Shown in pieces: positions 7,871 to 9,291 of a DNA stretch of 9,291 nucleotides. Source of the DNA: Saprospiraceae bacterium (GTDB lineage: Bacteria > Bacteroidota > Bacteroidia > Chitinophagales > Saprospiraceae); NCBI GenBank assembly GCA_020630045.1, contig JAHDCE010000124.1, positions 1 to 9,291 on the forward strand. The letters run 5' to 3'. The first letter of the stretch is position 1. Each line of letters opens with the position of its first letter. A program made the position numbers and the translations under genes. The notes below the pieces were generated by a model. It did no database searches, was not told the DNA's origin, and saw nothing but the letters and a program-made list of their open reading frames with translations.

Positions 7871-9160
7871 CTATAATCTCCAGTAGGTAACATTAAATTC
7901 AGTCGGATTGAAAATTGCTTTTAAATCCATAAATATTCCACCATCGTTTAATTTGGATTCAAAAAATGACGGATTCAAGTTTTTATATTCTTCATGTGCG
8001 ACGCTTAAAATTACTCCGTCGTACTTGTCTTTCAAGTCTTGTTTTAGTGCAATATTGTACAATCCGTCCACTTCTTCGGAAGAAGCCTTTGGATCGACGA
8101 CATCGACATTTACAGAGTAATCTTCCAGTTCTTTAACCAATTGGACAACTTTAGTGTTTCTGACGTCCGAAACATCTTCCTTAAAAGTGATTCCCATGAC
8201 CAAGACATTCGACTCAATCGGATTTTTACCAATTTGCGTGAACATTTGCACAAGCCTTTTGGCAACAAATCCGGACATTCTATCATTGATCCGTCTACCT
8301 GCTGCAATGACTTGAGGATCATATCCAACTTGTTTGGATTTATACATCAAATAATAAGGATCGACCCCTATACAATGTCCTCCAACCAAACCGGGAGAAA
8401 ATTTCAGGAAGTTCCATTTTGTGCCGGCCGCCTTCAAAACTTCTGTTGTATCTATATTCAAGCGATCGAAAATAATCGACAACTCGTTCATCAAAGAGAT
8501 ATTCAGATCCCTTTGGGTATTTTCAATAACTTTGGCAGCCTCCGCCACCTTTACGGAAGGAGCTTCATAAACTCCCGCTTTAATGATATGCCCGTATACA
8601 TCGGATATTTCCTTTAATGAATGTTTTGAACATCCGGATACGATCTTAAGTATGGTTGTTAGGGTACGAACCTTATCTCCCGGATTAATTCTTTCAGGAG
8701 AATATCCATAACTGAAATCTTCTCCTGCTTTTAACCCTGAAAATTGTTCGATGATGGGCAAACAATCTTCTTCCGTACATCCGGGATAAACCGTTGATTC
8801 AAAAACGACATAATCTCCTTTTTTCACACATTTCCCTACAGTTTCGGATGCCTTTAACAAAGGAGTTAAGTTCGGTACCTTTTGTCGATCAATATCAGTC
8901 GGTACGGCTACAATAAAAAAGTGAGCTTCCTTTAAATCATCTATGTTGCTTGTAAACAGAATACTCCTGTCTACGAAATCAGCGGAAACCAACTCATTGG
9001 ATGGATCAACTCCGTTCCGCATCATTTCCACTCGCCCGTCATTGATATCAAACCCAATCACATCAAATGATTTGGCAAATTCGAGCGCTATCGGTAATCC
9101 TACATATCCTAGGCCGATAACACCAATTTTTTTCTTTCTATCAATCAGATTTTTATACAT
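7871..9160 (-). CDS. tviB: UDP-N-acetyl-D-hexosamine 6-dehydrogenase, TviB/WbpO type
   Basis: Cytoplasmic NAD-dependent enzyme that oxidises C6 of a UDP-N-acetylhexosamine to the uronic acid in two steps, supplying the uronic acid for the next three genes. The 429 residues match the usual family length. The N-terminal Rossmann motif GVIGLGYVG is at 13-21, ESTVYPG at 121-127 and YSPERINPGDK at 153-163. The central helix AEAAKVIENT (206-215) carries the probable catalytic Lys210 and Asn214. GGHCIGVDPYY (260-270) holds the nucleophilic Cys263, and the C-terminal UDP-binding domain includes GITFKEDVSDVRN (323-335). The YSPERINPGD pattern and lack of WbpA-style EREDPGN place it with TviB, WbpO and Gna rather than WbpA. 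TviB uses UDP-GlcNAc and WbpO uses UDP-GalNAc, and sequence alone does not settle which applies here. It is the first complete gene of the run, and its 3' end reaches the next gene's start region. Family assignment is firm; the symbol is by similarity. Confidence 0.93.
   Translation of the reverse strand: MYKNLIDRKKKIGVIGLGYVGLPIALEFAKSFDVIGFDINDGRVEMMRNGVDPSNELVSADFVDRSILFTSNIDDLKEAHFFIVAVPTDIDRQKVPNLTPLLKASETVGKCVKKGDYVVFESTVYPGCTEEDCLPIIEQFSGLKAGEDFSYGYSPERINPGDKVRTLTTILKIVSGCSKHSLKEISDVYGHIIKAGVYEAPSVKVAEAAKVIENTQRDLNISLMNELSIIFDRLNIDTTEVLKAAGTKWNFLKFSPGLVGGHCIGVDPYYLMYKSKQVGYDPQVIAAGRRINDRMSGFVAKRLVQMFTQIGKNPIESNVLVMGITFKEDVSDVRNTKVVQLVKELEDYSVNVDVVDPKASSEEVDGLYNIALKQDLKDKYDGVILSVAHEEYKNLNPSFFESKLNDGGIFMDLKAIFNPTEFNVTYWRL
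7878..7881 (-). promoter_or_regulatory. Shine-Dalgarno-like GGAG that decides the aminotransferase start
   Basis: On the minus strand GGAG lies 8 bases before the ATG at 7869-7867, a standard spacing. The competing ATG at 7893 lies inside the dehydrogenase gene and has no comparable purine motif that I can see. Choosing the 7869 start removes the 23-base overlap and leaves one base after the dehydrogenase stop. Confidence 0.5.
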
Positions 9161-9173
9161 AACTCAACAGGAT

Positions 9174-9192
9174 AATTTCCCTTCGGGAAATT
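9174..9192 (-). other. Perfect 8-bp inverted repeat (hairpin) in the leader of the first complete gene
   Basis: On the minus strand AATTTCCC and GGGAAATT flank a GAA triloop, giving a perfect 8-bp stem with three G-C pairs next to the loop. It lies between the tandem stops of the upstream fragment and the ATG at 9160, with 13 bases between hairpin and start codon. No T-run follows it in the direction of transcription, so it does not look like a standard intrinsic terminator. It may be an mRNA leader structure, a processing or attenuation site, or chance. No clear Bacteroidota promoter (TAnnTTTG) is visible in the 67-base gap, although the gap contains an AT-rich TTTATTTATTTAAA stretch. Confidence 0.4.
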
Positions 9193-9227
9193 TAAATAAA
9201 TAAAGGTTGTTTGACTAGTAGACATTA

Positions 9228-9290
9228 TTACGAATTGGATTGTATGGCTATAATTGATCTTTCATCCTCACTCTTCTTCATGTACTCATC
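9228..9290 (-). CDS. C-terminal end of an unidentified upstream gene (partial)
   Basis: On the minus strand one frame is open from the window edge for 20 codons and then ends in two tandem TAA stops (9230-9228 and 9227-9225). The other two minus-strand frames are closed almost at once by TGA codons. The readable peptide is charged and ends in SIIAIQSNS. It has the same orientation as the operon and lies 67 bases before the dehydrogenase start, as expected for the tail of the preceding polysaccharide-locus gene. The fragment is too short to assign a family. A chance open stretch of this length is possible, so confidence is modest. Confidence 0.4.
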   Translation of the reverse strand, partial: DEYMKKSEDERSIIAIQSNS

Positions 9291-9291
9291 A

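Noticed and set aside
7870..7893. Upstream ATG of the aminotransferase giving a 23-base overlap with the dehydrogenase
   Set aside because: The next in-frame ATG at 7869 has a well-spaced GGAG and gives the usual family N-terminus. The longer start remains possible.
8141..8617. 158-codon plus-strand open frame inside the dehydrogenase gene
   Set aside because: It is antisense to a strongly conserved gene, has no recognisable motif, and reads as the shadow of codon bias in the real gene.
1874..9113. Seven CCTAGG hexamers (at 1874, 3529, 3908, 6480, 7640, 7706 and 9108), more than base composition would suggest
   Set aside because: All lie inside coding sequence and fall in different frames without regular spacing. 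A whole-genome count would be needed before calling this more than codon preference.

Overview
The window is a stretch of a surface-polysaccharide (capsule, exopolysaccharide or O-antigen) biosynthesis locus. All nine complete genes lie on the minus strand, so the locus reads from the right edge to the left. AT-leaning composition, mostly weak Shine-Dalgarno signals, lysine-rich A-tracts and the character of the proteins suggest a Bacteroidota genome, probably a marine-type flavobacterium. This placement is inference, because the window holds no taxonomic marker gene.

In transcription order, the right edge (about 9228-9290) carries what looks like the last 20 codons of an upstream gene. A 67-base gap containing a perfect 8-bp hairpin follows. 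Next comes a four-gene nucleotide-sugar module: a TviB/WbpO-type UDP-N-acetylhexosamine 6-dehydrogenase, a DegT/DnrJ/EryC1/StrS (WbpE-type) PLP aminotransferase, a WbpD/WlbB-type left-handed beta-helix N-acetyltransferase and a WbpB/WlbA-type Gfo/Idh/MocA oxidoreductase. Together they contain every step needed to turn a UDP-N-acetylhexosamine into a UDP-2,3-diacetamido-2,3-dideoxy-hexuronic acid, as in Pseudomonas O5 and Bordetella LPS.

The second module is rfbB-rfbA (rmlB, rmlA), which makes dTDP-4-keto-6-deoxy-glucose from glucose-1-phosphate and dTTP. The usual rmlC and rmlD, or any aminotransferase or acyltransferase branch for that intermediate, are absent, so the final 6-deoxysugar cannot be named. 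The third module is a 14-helix Wzx/MOP-type flippase, followed by a PAPS-type sulfotransferase and a small serine alpha/beta hydrolase. The last two look like tailoring enzymes and suggest a sulfated and possibly acyl-modified glycan.

The genes are packed tightly. Junctions overlap by 10, 8, 4 and 4 bases, abut with 0 bases, or leave gaps of 1 to 12 bases, which fits one polycistronic unit with translational coupling. No glycosyltransferase, polymerase (Wzy), Wza/Wzc export gene, tRNA, insertion sequence or CRISPR is visible; assembly genes presumably lie outside the window. I see no truly new system here. The least standard part is the sulfotransferase and hydrolase pair at the left end.
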